Shown here: positions 15,992 to 25,305 of the stretch, piece after piece
Numbering within the stretch: position 1 is the first letter of the stretch
Layout of the letters: each line of letters begins with the position of its first letter
The notes under the pieces: generated by a model
What the model saw: only the letters and a program-made list of their open reading frames with translations
Told to the model about the DNA's origin: nothing
Database searches by the model: none
DNA from: a virus
DNA length: 36,969 nt
IMG/VR virus record: IMGVR_UViG_3300017527_000966
Span: 1 to 36,969 of that record
Direction: 5' to 3' (one strand)
Translations under genes and position numbers: made by a program

Positions 15992-16614
15992 ACTAGCGAA
16001 TACTCCTGTGTCAATTCAACGAGTCGTAACCTAATTTCGCTGAAGACATCAGACTTAAAATTACAAATCAGCTTGTCCTCATCCAGCCTAACCAGCATCA
16101 AACGGGATAACGTAAAATGATTTCCTACATTGACATCACGGTCGAGCGGCGTTGCAAGATTCAGGCTATATCTGTCATTAATATCATCATCTGTAATGCT
16201 TTGGACATGGCGAGTCAGGATATCCCCATCATTCATTCCGACCCAAATCCTCTCAACTCCCTGATACTGTTGATGCGCCCCATTTCTATACACCAAAAGC
16301 GCCGAGCTTCCACTCAATGCAGGCTCTTTAAGCAAAAACTCCGTTATCGGAAACTTTGCCCAGAACTTGCCAACCCTCCCCTTTCTTGCTACAAAAAAAG
16401 CTATCAAGTCATACTCATCTGACTTACTCAAAGGAGTGATACCAATATTCAGCCTCTCAGGGGCGTCCTCCGTAAACGTTTCCAGACCATGCGACGAACC
16501 GGCAAACTTTTGCAGAATTCTTGCCAGCTCCAAATTGCGCGACGGTCTAACCGCCCAATTAAATTCAAGCGGAAACATTACAAAAGACCCCATACCGTCC
16601 AGACTATCCGCCAT
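15988..16614 (-). CDS. Distal tail protein-like component
   Basis: The 208-residue protein begins MADSLDGMGSFVMFPLEFNW and has a beta-rich first half (IGITPLSKSDEYDLIAFFVA, then RKGRVGKFWAKFP). This pattern is like the DUF2460/distal-tail group that sits before BR0599 proteins in gene transfer agents. The second half is a separate beta domain. Overlaps of 1 and 4 nt with its neighbours show tight coupling. I infer a ring-forming distal tail protein connecting tube and hub. No catalytic motif is visible. Confidence 0.7.
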   Translation of the reverse strand: MADSLDGMGSFVMFPLEFNWAVRPSRNLELARILQKFAGSSHGLETFTEDAPERLNIGITPLSKSDEYDLIAFFVARKGRVGKFWAKFPITEFLLKEPALSGSSALLVYRNGAHQQYQGVERIWVGMNDGDILTRHVQSITDDDINDRYSLNLATPLDRDVNVGNHFTLSRLMLVRLDEDKLICNFKSDVFSEIRLRLVELTQEYSLV

Positions 16615-17696
16615 CAGCTTACATACTCCTCAAAAGCTACGTCCACATAGCTTGTGTCATCAGTTTCATCTTTGAACGTCAGCGAATCCAGAACAGCCAT
16701 GAACATAGGATAAACCACCGTTCTCGCTGCAACAAAAGTCTCTGTCACTGATCTTACCAGCGTTACTGAATTCGCGCCAACTGAGTCTACTTCTTTTATC
16801 TCAGACACCAAAGCTTCATGATCAACAATCATCACATGAACACACAAATTATTCAGGTTCCAAAATTTCGTCAAATCATTCGTCATGTTAATGACTGTCT
16901 GCCCGGTTATCGTTCCCGTAGGATAACAAGGCTCTGAATAAATCGGCACCCCAAATACCTTATCATGCCCGTAGGTCAGCTTCTGCTTCACCTTCTGTGC
17001 ATCAAGCCCCTTTGACCATGCAGACAAACGGACAGTTCGAACCGGAGTATCCAACAAAGGCCTTCTTTGCTCTTTAAAAAATCTATTCCTTGCCAGGACC
17101 GTCTCAAAAGACAACTCAGTCTTTATACTCTGTCCCCAATCCGGCTCCACGTTCCATTCGATAACTCTCATTCCAGTTATCGTACTTGTATGGTCTACAG
17201 CATTGATCGTGAACGTGTAAACGGTATTCTGTAAAGGCGGACCAACACGGTAGATCGTAACCTCCGCCGTCATATCCCCAAACTTAGGAATCGTAATCGG
17301 CACAGGGTCATGGTCTATGCTGGTTCCCTCCTGGGCAAGAACACTAATAGCCGAAATCGTCGCCAGTACATCAAGATAGGCATTCCAAACTTTAATATCA
17401 AATTGCCGATCCTCTGTAATAAAGCCAGCATCGTATTCAACAGGTTCAAACCAGATCCTCCAAAACAAGTTTTCATCTCCGAACGTGTGAGCTATAAGTC
17501 CATCCATCACCTGGCTTATATCAACAGGAGAAATAATAACGACTATTCCAGTTCCATACCCGCGATCTTGATGGACTTCAAGCGGAGTCAATAGACTTCT
17601 ATCTAAGGGAACATAATTCGAGCTTGCATCAAGACACCCGATCTGATCCCTTCCTATCTGATCTCCAGATAATACCCCATCCCCAATAAAGGCCAT
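16614..17696 (-). CDS. Tail-tip structural protein
   Basis: The protein has 360 residues and no threonine tail. Residues 45-210 are beta-rich and look like one or two Ig-like sandwiches (VVIISPVDISQVMDGLIAH, WRIWFEPVEYDAG). Residues 215-360 (FETVLARNRFFKEQRRPLL to the C-terminus) resemble a repeat-fold domain found in proteins downstream of tape measures, where a strand-rich segment packs on the tail tube. It shares one-nucleotide start/stop overlaps with both neighbours. Gene order places it at the distal tail. I do not recognise a precise family. Confidence 0.7.
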   Translation of the reverse strand: MAFIGDGVLSGDQIGRDQIGCLDASSNYVPLDRSLLTPLEVHQDRGYGTGIVVIISPVDISQVMDGLIAHTFGDENLFWRIWFEPVEYDAGFITEDRQFDIKVWNAYLDVLATISAISVLAQEGTSIDHDPVPITIPKFGDMTAEVTIYRVGPPLQNTVYTFTINAVDHTSTITGMRVIEWNVEPDWGQSIKTELSFETVLARNRFFKEQRRPLLDTPVRTVRLSAWSKGLDAQKVKQKLTYGHDKVFGVPIYSEPCYPTGTITGQTVINMTNDLTKFWNLNNLCVHVMIVDHEALVSEIKEVDSVGANSVTLVRSVTETFVAARTVVYPMFMAVLDSLTFKDETDDTSYVDVAFEEYVS

Positions 17697-18676
17697 TATA
17701 CTATCCTAAAAGCTGTCCCATATTTTCTCGAAGGAAACGTATTCGGAAACACCAAATATTCTTCACTTCCATAAGTTACGGTTTCCCCTATCTGTAAACC
17801 TCCAGACACAATCCTATAAAACGGCATCGTTCCGATAGGCATGAAAACAGAATCTGAATTTCTTCTTCCAAAATACGTCGGCTTGATCAATGTCCTCTTT
17901 CCAGTAAACGAATTTGACCTAACAGCATTGGCTTGCTGATTAAAACCTGCTGTTTTGATCGTATCTTGGTAGGTGAAGGCAACATTCGGAATTACATAAG
18001 AACCAATTGCACTCTCTCCATCAAAAAAAGCCTGGTCATAAAAAGTTGCAGTAGTTCCCCAATTATCCCATGGAGAAATAAACAAACTGGGAAACTCTTC
18101 AGCTCTATACCAATAATACTGCGCAGATGATCCTGTATGAACATAAGTGCTACGGCACATGGAAACAGTGCTCATGGTCGGCTGGAAAAGTTCAAACGTT
18201 CCTACAAACCACATAATAACAATAGACGCTGAAACCTGGTCAACAGCAATTAAATGTTTATCATTGCCAAAAAGCCACAATGCAACATGAGCCCCCGGAG
18301 ACAGGCTAAACTGCTTCATACGAGAACCATTATATTCGTCCTGATCGTATGGCCTCGTAGAAATTGCATCGTTCGGCGTCCTAAATCCGGGCCTCGTCCC
18401 AGTCATATAAACCCATTCGGCTTGCCCATCAGCACCAAGTCCGTTCCAATGGAAACGAAAGACAAGCTCCTGACTTCCATACCCAGGCGAATAAATTTGA
18501 AGGAAATCCGAATTCCCTGCAAGCCAATCGTACTTTCCCCCATCCCAAGCCCAGTCTACACTTGTAACATATTTATCAATAGTCCATCCACGGGCAAGGG
18601 CAAACGCCCGAAACTTCGATAACACATCTTTGTGACTGGTCGGGTTGTAATGTACCTGATAATTCAAAAGGCTCAT
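17696..18676 (-). CDS. Tail-tip structural protein, paralogue of the gene at 18688
   Basis: This 326-residue protein is rich in Trp, Tyr and Phe. Its C-terminal segment (FYRIVSGGLQIGETVTYGSE, then YLVFPNTFPSR) parallels the end of the preceding gene (FHVMGAGVQSEDVLNFDGRS, then YRCFQNCHRTD). The two probably arose by duplication and occupy related positions at the tail tip. This copy lacks the threonine tail and ends at an AFRIV strand. Similar proteins lie after the tape measure in several siphophages. The molecular role is unknown, perhaps baseplate rim or receptor contact. Confidence 0.72.
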   Translation of the reverse strand: MSLLNYQVHYNPTSHKDVLSKFRAFALARGWTIDKYVTSVDWAWDGGKYDWLAGNSDFLQIYSPGYGSQELVFRFHWNGLGADGQAEWVYMTGTRPGFRTPNDAISTRPYDQDEYNGSRMKQFSLSPGAHVALWLFGNDKHLIAVDQVSASIVIMWFVGTFELFQPTMSTVSMCRSTYVHTGSSAQYYWYRAEEFPSLFISPWDNWGTTATFYDQAFFDGESAIGSYVIPNVAFTYQDTIKTAGFNQQANAVRSNSFTGKRTLIKPTYFGRRNSDSVFMPIGTMPFYRIVSGGLQIGETVTYGSEEYLVFPNTFPSRKYGTAFRIV

Positions 18677-18687
18677 CTTTAAACTCC

Positions 18688-20016
18688 TTATGACGTTGTG
18701 GTTGTTGTACTCGTGCTGGTCGTGGTGGTCGTGGTGGTCGTGGTGGTCGTGGTAGTCGAAATTGCGGCACCCTCCTCAACAGCCATAAATTCATAATAGT
18801 CTGTTCTATGGCAATTCTGAAAGCACCGATAAGACCTCCCATCAAAATTCAGAACATCTTCCGACTGCACACCAGCCCCCATTACATGAAAAACCCCATC
18901 AAGATCCATATATGTCTGATTCCTTGACGTTTGATACCCAACTGCATAAACAGGAGTCATCATATATCTTCCCAACCCATCTGTATCGAGTTGACCAACA
19001 TTCGAAAAATAAGCTCTCGGTAAAAGCAAAGCACAATCATACTCAGCAGAGCCTCTACAAGTCAGATACTCCCCACCAGGTTCAACCAAATAAACATTAA
19101 AATAACCTGAACCTCTATATGCGTAAATAATAAACTGTCTTGCAAAGCCGGTAGCGGAATAAATGTTATTCCCATAGGAAGAGCCTGCAATAACAAGAGG
19201 ATACTGGTAATCGGCAGGATTCCCAAACCTACGGCCAAAGCCAAGGTAGGCACTTTCATAATTCGACTGAACTTTTACACAAACAACAATCCTCTGCTGA
19301 TTTGAATAGAACCAGTAGTACATCGTGGCATCAATAAGAGGTAGAACCGGATGCTGAGTGAAATGTTCCCACGTACCATCATAGGTATTCTGTTCATGAT
19401 CAATCCAATTAAAATTCCAATCATAATCTCCACCAGGCCGGTAGAGATAGCCGTTCATATCCCAACCATGCCCACCTCCAGCGAGGTACTTCCATTCCCG
19501 CATCCCTATGTTTACAGCCTCTTGACCTGACAGACCAGTATTCGATAAGATACATTCTTTACAATCAGAACCAAAAGGCTCGTCGTATCCTGGGTCATAC
19601 TTTGATCTTGTGTTTCGATGGAACTCTTGTCGCCAGTCCTGGCCTTCAGCACCATAGATATAATCAGCTTCTATGTCACTACCATTATCTGGAGCCGTAC
19701 TAAAATTCAAAGTCCATGCCCCCGTGCTGTACACAATCGTTCCAGATGTCAAGTGTCCAGAAGCATCGTCAACAATAGCACCTGATCCATCATCGGTTGC
19801 AGTATAAACAGATGCTCCGACCGTATACTCAACAATGAACCGTCCAAGACCAATGGGGCTATTCGCAGCACTACCACTGAACGCTACCAGAATACCATTC
19901 GGCGTACTGTCTATCACCTCATCTACAACTTCAGTGCCGACTACAAAATCAAGAAGCTTCTGCAGCAGCCCAGCCGCTCCCGCAAAACCCGCTACACTAC
20001 CAGACGTAAAAGCCAT
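18688..20016 (-). CDS. Tail-tip structural protein with long C-terminal Thr tail
   Basis: The protein has 442 residues, and its stop is 11 nt before the next start with an AAGGAG site between. The N-terminal 110 residues look like a small beta domain (VLVAFSG-type strands, TATDDGSGAIVDDASG). Residues 115-415 are aromatic-rich and end with the Y-x-C/V-F-Q/P-N-x-x-R motif shared with its downstream paralogue. The last 24 residues are Thr/Ser. It lies directly after the tape measure, so it is expected at the tail tip. The Thr tail is present here but missing in the paralogue, implying gain or loss after duplication. Confidence 0.78.
   Translation of the reverse strand: MAFTSGSVAGFAGAAGLLQKLLDFVVGTEVVDEVIDSTPNGILVAFSGSAANSPIGLGRFIVEYTVGASVYTATDDGSGAIVDDASGHLTSGTIVYSTGAWTLNFSTAPDNGSDIEADYIYGAEGQDWRQEFHRNTRSKYDPGYDEPFGSDCKECILSNTGLSGQEAVNIGMREWKYLAGGGHGWDMNGYLYRPGGDYDWNFNWIDHEQNTYDGTWEHFTQHPVLPLIDATMYYWFYSNQQRIVVCVKVQSNYESAYLGFGRRFGNPADYQYPLVIAGSSYGNNIYSATGFARQFIIYAYRGSGYFNVYLVEPGGEYLTCRGSAEYDCALLLPRAYFSNVGQLDTDGLGRYMMTPVYAVGYQTSRNQTYMDLDGVFHVMGAGVQSEDVLNFDGRSYRCFQNCHRTDYYEFMAVEEGAAISTTTTTTTTTTTTTSTSTTTTTS
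18691..18760 (-). repeat. Threonine tract, C-terminal (tail-tip protein)
   Basis: About 23 Thr/Ser codons end TCA-TAA. This is the longest purely C-terminal tract in the window. Confidence 0.95.
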
Positions 20017-20019
20017 CTT

Positions 20020-23000
20020 CTAACCCTCCGCTGCCAATATCTGCTTAACTGCAAACGCATTCGATGACAGCACATTCAAAATATTTCTCTGACCATGCGT
20101 TGTCGCTACGTACTGATCCATCATATTCGGATCTATGACATTCACGATATTCACTCCACCAGCAGCCTCCGTCGACTCCCTCTCCGCACTACCACTATAC
20201 TTCGCCTGGCCTCCAGTCTGAAAACGCCCGGAAGGCCTGCTAATCGGAAACCTCGGATAACTTGCTGCTACATCCAACTTTCTCCTATTAAGCGCTTCAA
20301 AAAAACCTTCACCATATTTCCTAACAGACGCAGCACTCATAACATACTCACGGTCGGACAACCTTGCGGGGATCTGGTCAGCTCCCTTCTTTCCTTTAAC
20401 AAGGCCACCTTCAGCAAAACCTCTAACCGTCTGAGCTGCTATCATTGCCACCCGAGCCATCGCTTGAGCGTAAATCATTGCGGACATCGGAATCCCAAAC
20501 ATTCCAAGCTGCCCCTGGACCTTCAACGCTGCCAGGTGGGCGTCCATTATCGCCTGAGCAATCGCCGCAGCTCGCTGCATATAGAAGAAGATCTTCAACT
20601 TCTCGCCAGACGCTGTGTAAACATCCCCAAAAATATCTCCCAGCATACTCATCTGTGCACTGGCAGTTGATATCCGTGCAGCATTTACTGCACGTTCGTT
20701 TTCTTTTTCCTGGTCTCGAATAACCTTCCTTTGGGCTGCCGCCATTTCAGCAATTTGGTTTTCTGCAATCCCAGCATCTCTTGCCGCTTGGAGCTGAGCC
20801 TCAAAGGCCATCTTCCTCTGATCAACTTCGGATGCCAACTTCCCACCGAGGTCATATTCGTCAAGTGCCTCCTGTTTCATCTGCAACAACTGAGAATCAA
20901 ACGATCTTTGCCTCTCCAACTGCTCCGCCTTCAGCGTTTCATCAGCAGAGGCAACTTCAGCCATTGCCTGCTCAAATTCTTCCTTCTTCGCCCTCAGTTC
21001 AATTTCAATCAGGACTTTCTGGCCGGGGGCTGCCCGCTCCATCTTCTCCTGTATAGCAGCTAGCTCAGCCTCATACTTCGACGTAGTAATATCACGTCGC
21101 TCATCCATAAACTGTTCCAACGCCACCTTGCCTTTACTGTACTCCCTCTCTAAAATCTGTAACCGATTATCAGCAGCCTGTGACGCCAGTGCAATCTCAG
21201 CCTCAGCAGCCTGCGTCCTAACCTGTAACTCTTTGTCCGCCTGCTGTTTCAGGTATCCAGCTTTTGCCCCTGTATACTTCGCCTTGATTAGACTGATCCT
21301 CTTTTGCAGGATCTCTTCTTCAACTCCCTGTGCTGCCTTCGATTCCCTAAACTTTTCAACCTCTGCTTTCTGTAGCGCATCAAACTTTGCAAGCCCCTCC
21401 GCCATCAGTTGGACTTTCAATTCTTCATTCTTCTCCAGTATAGCTGCTTCCCTGGCCAGGACCTCCTGTGATTTCTTTTCCTCTTCTACATTCTCCTTCA
21501 GCGCCGCCGTATCTTTAACAGTCGCCTCTGTTTTTTTAACGTAGAGCCCAGTTGACTTGTCCATCATCAAGTTATGCTCTCGCATATACTTAGTTACTTC
21601 TGCCATCGTCGTAGCAGATTCCCCAGTCTGCTCATTAAACGAATCGATTCTCGGCTGAAGCATTTCGAGCTGCGCCCTCGTCCGCTCCTTCGCTCTTTCT
21701 AATGCCTTAAACGCCTTAACAGCTCCCCAGATTTCTACCACCAACTTACCAATCTGCCAGGCTCCCCAAGCAGCTGCCAGCGCTGCCGCTGCCGTTGTTG
21801 CAACCGCTGCTGCTCCAGACATTGCAATCAATGCCGCTCTTGCGGCTCCTAACTTAACAACTAACGCAGGAAGGAGCTGTGCGAAACTTACAATTGCACT
21901 ACCAAGGCTTCCAAATGCACTGACCATCAAACCAAGCGGAATCAATACGGCCCCTATTGCCGTAAGGAGAGTTCCTATAACTAATATCGTGCCAGTTATT
22001 CTCCGTGCAAGAATCGGGTTCTCCTTCGCCCACTTTCCAAAAGCAGAAATAGCAGAAGTCACTCTGTCAACTATCTTCTCCAACGGCTCCAAAAGCGGGG
22101 CACCCATTGATTCTGATAAACCGTCGAATGCCGACTTCAGCCTGGTCAGAGCCCCTCCAAGTCCTTCCTGCATAGTCTTAGCAGTTTTTCGAGTCGTCCC
22201 GTCAGCTTCTACGTTCATCTGACTCAATTCACGCATCCTCTCGGTACTATCTGCCATAACCAATGCGCCCGCAGACGCCGACCTGCGGAAAATATCTACA
22301 GCTCCAGCAAGGGACAACTGGCCTTTATCCAGGTCCTCCATTACGCCAGTCAAATCTATCGCTTTCCCCGTCTGCTGTTCGAACTCAAGCCCCAAGCGCT
22401 CAAACTCCTCCTTCGCCTGTGGAGTCGCCGCAGCAAGGGCTATCAGAACTCCTCTCATAGTCGTACCAGCCAAAGACCCCTGGATACCAGCATCCCCGAG
22501 AACGCCAATTGCAGCAGCAGTCTCTTCAATCGAAACTCCAGCGGCACGAGCTTGCGGGGCGGCATACTTCATAGCTTCTGCCATTTGAGCTACGGACGTG
22601 TTCGCACTGTTCGCAGTTCCCACCATCACGTCTGTTACATGCTCAAGATCTTCGATGCTGAGACCGAACGCCTTCATTACATTCGTCGCTACATCGGCAG
22701 CCTCCGCTACTTCCAATTCTCCAGCAGCAGCAAAATTGAGAGACGGCGCAAGAGCCTTAGCGGCATCAGCAGCCTCCAAACCAGCTCTTCCCAGAAATAC
22801 CAATCCCTCAGCAGCCTCAACAGCCGTATAACGGGTAGTTCTTCCAAGCTCTCGGGCTGTATCCGTTAGAAGCTTAAAATTTTCCTCGGCTCCAGTCGTT
22901 ACAGCACGTACCTTATTCATCGTTCGTTCGAAGTTTATGGCAGACTTAATCGGAAAGAGGGCGGCTCCTGCTATTGCGGCTCCTGCAGCAGCCAGGCGGA

Positions 23001-23244
23001 CACCGACTCCTGTTAGCTGACTTCCAGCAGCAGAGACGGCCTGGAACTTAACTTTCATTTTATCGAGGGCGGCATTATACCTCTCAAGCCCTCGGGCACC
23101 TTCCGTACCTATCTTACTTGACTTTGTGGAAAGCTGATCTGCGGCGGTTCCCATGCCTTGCAGGTCGCTGCGTACTTGCTGCAGAGACTTGCCTGCGCGG
23201 TCCAGTGCCTCTATAACTACTCTTAACCTGACGTCTCGGGCCAT
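20020..23244 (-). CDS. Tail tape measure protein, TP901-like
   Basis: The 1074-residue protein sets tail length and is ejected with DNA. It starts MARDVRLRVVIEALDRAGKS after AAAAGGAGTAGGTTCTA. Residues 70-400 are the TP901 core (FERTMNKVRAVTTGAEENF, then DVATNVMKAFGL and GIQGSLAGTTMRG). Ala/Leu-rich hydrophobic segments around 410-500 could span membrane. A long coiled coil covers about 560-890. The C-terminal motif FAEGGLVKGKKGADQIPARL, followed by SDREYVMSA, is common to tape measures. By the usual scaling of about 0.15 nm per residue, the tail would be about 160 nm. The start overlaps the frameshifted chaperone frame by 131 nt. Confidence 0.95.
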   Translation of the reverse strand: MARDVRLRVVIEALDRAGKSLQQVRSDLQGMGTAADQLSTKSSKIGTEGARGLERYNAALDKMKVKFQAVSAAGSQLTGVGVRLAAAGAAIAGAALFPIKSAINFERTMNKVRAVTTGAEENFKLLTDTARELGRTTRYTAVEAAEGLVFLGRAGLEAADAAKALAPSLNFAAAGELEVAEAADVATNVMKAFGLSIEDLEHVTDVMVGTANSANTSVAQMAEAMKYAAPQARAAGVSIEETAAAIGVLGDAGIQGSLAGTTMRGVLIALAAATPQAKEEFERLGLEFEQQTGKAIDLTGVMEDLDKGQLSLAGAVDIFRRSASAGALVMADSTERMRELSQMNVEADGTTRKTAKTMQEGLGGALTRLKSAFDGLSESMGAPLLEPLEKIVDRVTSAISAFGKWAKENPILARRITGTILVIGTLLTAIGAVLIPLGLMVSAFGSLGSAIVSFAQLLPALVVKLGAARAALIAMSGAAAVATTAAAALAAAWGAWQIGKLVVEIWGAVKAFKALERAKERTRAQLEMLQPRIDSFNEQTGESATTMAEVTKYMREHNLMMDKSTGLYVKKTEATVKDTAALKENVEEEKKSQEVLAREAAILEKNEELKVQLMAEGLAKFDALQKAEVEKFRESKAAQGVEEEILQKRISLIKAKYTGAKAGYLKQQADKELQVRTQAAEAEIALASQAADNRLQILEREYSKGKVALEQFMDERRDITTSKYEAELAAIQEKMERAAPGQKVLIEIELRAKKEEFEQAMAEVASADETLKAEQLERQRSFDSQLLQMKQEALDEYDLGGKLASEVDQRKMAFEAQLQAARDAGIAENQIAEMAAAQRKVIRDQEKENERAVNAARISTASAQMSMLGDIFGDVYTASGEKLKIFFYMQRAAAIAQAIMDAHLAALKVQGQLGMFGIPMSAMIYAQAMARVAMIAAQTVRGFAEGGLVKGKKGADQIPARLSDREYVMSAASVRKYGEGFFEALNRRKLDVAASYPRFPISRPSGRFQTGGQAKYSGSAERESTEAAGGVNIVNVIDPNMMDQYVATTHGQRNILNVLSSNAFAVKQILAAEG

Positions 23245-23808
23245 TAGAACCTACTCCTTTTGAGCCTTTTGTCAGCAGATCTGACTCCTTCTTCCATCGC
23301 TTACTGAGCAGGTCAACAAACAACAGTAGCTGTGGCAGACTGTACTCACTTATTTCAGTAAAGCTGTGACCGTTACTGATCAAAAGCTCAACAAATTCGG
23401 CTATGACGTCCGCTGCTTCTTTTTTCCGCCCTGACCGGCTTCCTGCAGCACGGCTATCTTTTCCGCCAGGGCCACCCACTTTCCCACTACTTCATCTGTA
23501 ACATTTTGCGAAAGGAAAACTTCCGCAAGAAAGGGGGCAGCAGTAGCTGGAATTTCTTCTGGAGAGAGATCTTCTACAATACAGAAAGGAATGAGCTGCA
23601 GCAACTCAGACAAAGCTGCTGTCGCTATCTCGGACGTCGCCATACCTTCTTCGGCAAGGCTCATAATCTTACCGAATGCCTCTGTGACTTTGGGCAAATC
23701 CTTCAGAGAGAGGGGCCGCATCGTCACCGAAACCTTATCGGATAGAGCGACCTCTTTCTCTGGGAACAATGTATCTAAAGCACTTGACTTCTTCTTTTTT
23801 TCGTCCAT
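23114..23808 (-). CDS. Frameshifted long form of the tail assembly chaperone (gpGT-like)
   Basis: A -1 slip at A AAA AAG (23419-23425) moves ribosomes from the frame of the 135-residue chaperone into a second frame ending at 23114. The joined sequence reads GQGGKKEAADVIAEFVELL, then SFTEISEYSLPQLLLFVDLL and an Arg/Lys-rich tail. The EYSLPQLLLF motif is typical of the T part of GT chaperones. The second frame runs 131 nt into the tape measure gene, longer than usual, and its last 45 residues are low-complexity and basic. The G/GT interpretation follows well-known phage practice; frameshift efficiency is not readable from the sequence. Confidence 0.85.
23401..23808 (-). CDS. Tail assembly chaperone (gpG-like)
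   Basis: I start this 135-residue protein at the ATG at 23808 (AATGGAGGTGTC before it). An in-frame ATG at 23868 overlaps the tail tube stop but has no ribosome binding site. The sequence begins MDEKKKKSSALDTLFPEKEV and is helical and acidic. Its position between tail tube and tape measure, together with the slippery site at its 3' end, identifies it. It should coat the tape measure and recruit tube subunits during assembly. Confidence 0.88.
   Translation of the reverse strand: MDEKKKKSSALDTLFPEKEVALSDKVSVTMRPLSLKDLPKVTEAFGKIMSLAEEGMATSEIATAALSELLQLIPFCIVEDLSPEEIPATAAPFLAEVFLSQNVTDEVVGKWVALAEKIAVLQEAGQGGKKKQRTS
23419..23425 (-). promoter_or_regulatory. A AAA AAG -1 ribosomal frameshift site
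   Basis: In the zero frame the codons read GGC GGA AAA AAG AAG. The heptamer A AAA AAG is the same as the dnaX slippery site, and the -1 frame stays open for 121 codons overall with the expected T-like motif. Confidence 0.88.
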
Positions 23809-23867
23809 GACACCTCCATTACGACCGTTATGCAGACTTAGCTGCACCGGCCCTTCAATGGACACCA

Positions 23868-24428
23868 TTAGGATGTTGTCGTTGTGGTGGTCGTGGTCGT
23901 GTGGAACGTCACATTAAAATACGGACTCGTGGCGTGGTTAGCTGTATCAGCCAAACCCTCCCCACTAAACGACAGAAGTGACCAATCGTCCCCAATGAGC
24001 GAGAATGCCCCATTCGGAGACAGCTTCGTCCTCCAAAACTCCCACGTTTCATTTGGACCAGCAGGGTTGTCGGAGACAAATCTCAGTCCGTACTCCTTAT
24101 CCAACACCGTGTTGGCAAGTAGTACATTCACACCTTGCAGGGTCGCCTTCAGAAACATCTGCAAATTCTTTATCGACATTTCATCAAGCTCAAAAGTCAC
24201 CGTAAAGCCTGTTTCCAGAATAACGGTCTTATCTTTCACCCTGGTTCCGGAGCGAGAACTGAAATGCTCCAAGATCTCCTCTGTAACCTCGACGTCAAAC
24301 GTTGGGCAGTTCCCAACATCGACATAGTCTCCTGGATATACCGGAGGAGTTACATCACTCCAATCTCCGATAGATAGGATGCCCTTGCCGAGCGTGTACA
24401 GAGTTACTGACGGGCTAGTTGCAGGCAT
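23868..24428 (-). CDS. Major tail tube protein with Thr tail
   Basis: I start it at the ATG at 24428 (AGGAGGTGGGTAAT before it), giving 186 residues. It is beta-rich with the helix-strand pattern of tube proteins: VGNCPTFDVEVTEEILEHFS, then RVKDKTVILETGFTVTFELD and SIKNLQMFLKA. These are typical of the tube family in which a strand carrying E-x-L-E-H is followed by a K-x-K-x-V-x-x-x-x strand. Its position directly before the chaperone genes supports this. The protein ends HTTTTTTTTTS, so every subunit along the tube could display a threonine tail. Confidence 0.9.
   Translation of the reverse strand: MPATSPSVTLYTLGKGILSIGDWSDVTPPVYPGDYVDVGNCPTFDVEVTEEILEHFSSRSGTRVKDKTVILETGFTVTFELDEMSIKNLQMFLKATLQGVNVLLANTVLDKEYGLRFVSDNPAGPNETWEFWRTKLSPNGAFSLIGDDWSLLSFSGEGLADTANHATSPYFNVTFHTTTTTTTTTS
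23871..23900 (-). repeat. Threonine tract, C-terminal (tail tube)
   Basis: Nine mixed Thr codons plus TCC-TAA. Codons ACA, ACC and ACG are all used. Confidence 0.95.
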
Positions 24429-24452
24429 ATTACCCACCTCCTATTTATATCG

Positions 24453-24896
24453 TTATGGAGTTATCAGCGTACTGATATTCTCCACGTACCTTATCTCAAA
24501 AGCAATGCCAACCCCCGCCACATGGCTTCCAGCTGGTGGCCGAAGGATTCTGCTTGCGTCCCGCTCTGATATCGAACACCGTCGACCAAGCGTTGCACCG
24601 CCCTCATATACCTTTTTCTTCATCTCCTGGACAAATGCTCCCAGCTCCTTCGTAGCAGCTGACTCAGAACTTCCAGCAATGAAGCACTCGATTACAACCG
24701 TCACCCTTCGACGGTAGGCGGGATATCCGCCTCGGCTAGATGCTTCTTCCACAAGGTCTCCCAGCTCGAAGAATTGGATCGCAGGCAAACTCTCCGCACT
24801 CGGCGGCTTCTTTGGGTTCCGTGCGGTATAAACCACTCCGGTTACGTTAGCAAGACGCTCCCATAACTCAGCTATAATCAGCTCACGTTCCTGCAC
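24453..24896 (-). CDS. Tail terminator-like protein
   Basis: The 147-residue protein opens with an amphipathic helix (MQERELIIAELWERLANV). A strand region (VVYTARNPKKPP, LPAIQFFELGD) follows, and it ends with GIAFEIRYVENIST. This is the alpha/beta layout of gpU/tail-terminator proteins, which often end with a similar hydrophobic strand and sit just before the tail tube gene. It overlaps the upstream completion protein by 14 nt. The identification rests on size, order and pattern rather than a diagnostic motif. Confidence 0.75.
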   Translation of the reverse strand: MQERELIIAELWERLANVTGVVYTARNPKKPPSAESLPAIQFFELGDLVEEASSRGGYPAYRRRVTVVIECFIAGSSESAATKELGAFVQEMKKKVYEGGATLGRRCSISERDASRILRPPAGSHVAGVGIAFEIRYVENISTLITP

Positions 24897-25305
24897 TTTG
24901 AAAACCCCTTTCTATCTGCTCTACTATCAGCTCCAGCAATCTGTCCACCACTGTATCATCTTCTATAAGCGGCGCGACCATTCCTCCTGGGGCTTGCCTC
25001 GAAAAGATCCCCTCTCCTGTCTTTACTGTTCTCGGGCCAACACCTGGGTAAAGCCCTTCTTCAAGAACCTCCGCATACGGTTTATCACTACCAAATGAGA
25101 AGCCTCCGGCTTCATAAGTAACCGTTGACCAGGAGCCCTTCATCTCTCCTTCGGTAGGTCCTATTCCAACAGGCGTTGCTCCTTGGACTAAATTCCGCAG
25201 TGACACAGTTGCGTCCTCTAGCCCCAATCTAACGGCATCGGGATACTTTTCCAAAATTTTAACAATATCCTGGATTCGTTCAACCTTTACCGTAAAGCCT
25301 ATCAT
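24883..25305 (-). CDS. HK97 gp10-like tail completion protein
   Basis: The protein has 140 residues. The N-terminal helix (VERIQDIVKILEKYPDAV) is followed by ATVSLRNLVQGATPVGIG and the strand-loop motif KGSWSTVTYEAGGFSFGSDK, then PYAEVLEEG. This is the standard pattern of HK97 gp10/type I neck proteins (A-x-x-x-TPV-x-x-G-x-LR-x-SW-x, YA-x-x-x-E-x-G). It overlaps the upstream gene by one nucleotide. It should join the head completion ring to the tail terminator. Confidence 0.85.
   Translation of the reverse strand: MIGFTVKVERIQDIVKILEKYPDAVRLGLEDATVSLRNLVQGATPVGIGPTEGEMKGSWSTVTYEAGGFSFGSDKPYAEVLEEGLYPGVGPRTVKTGEGIFSRQAPGGMVAPLIEDDTVVDRLLELIVEQIERGFQSAGT

Noticed and set aside
18688-20016. A diversity-generating retroelement variable region in the aromatic-rich tip proteins
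   Set aside because: No reverse transcriptase, no template repeat and no adenine-biased duplicate region is visible in the window.
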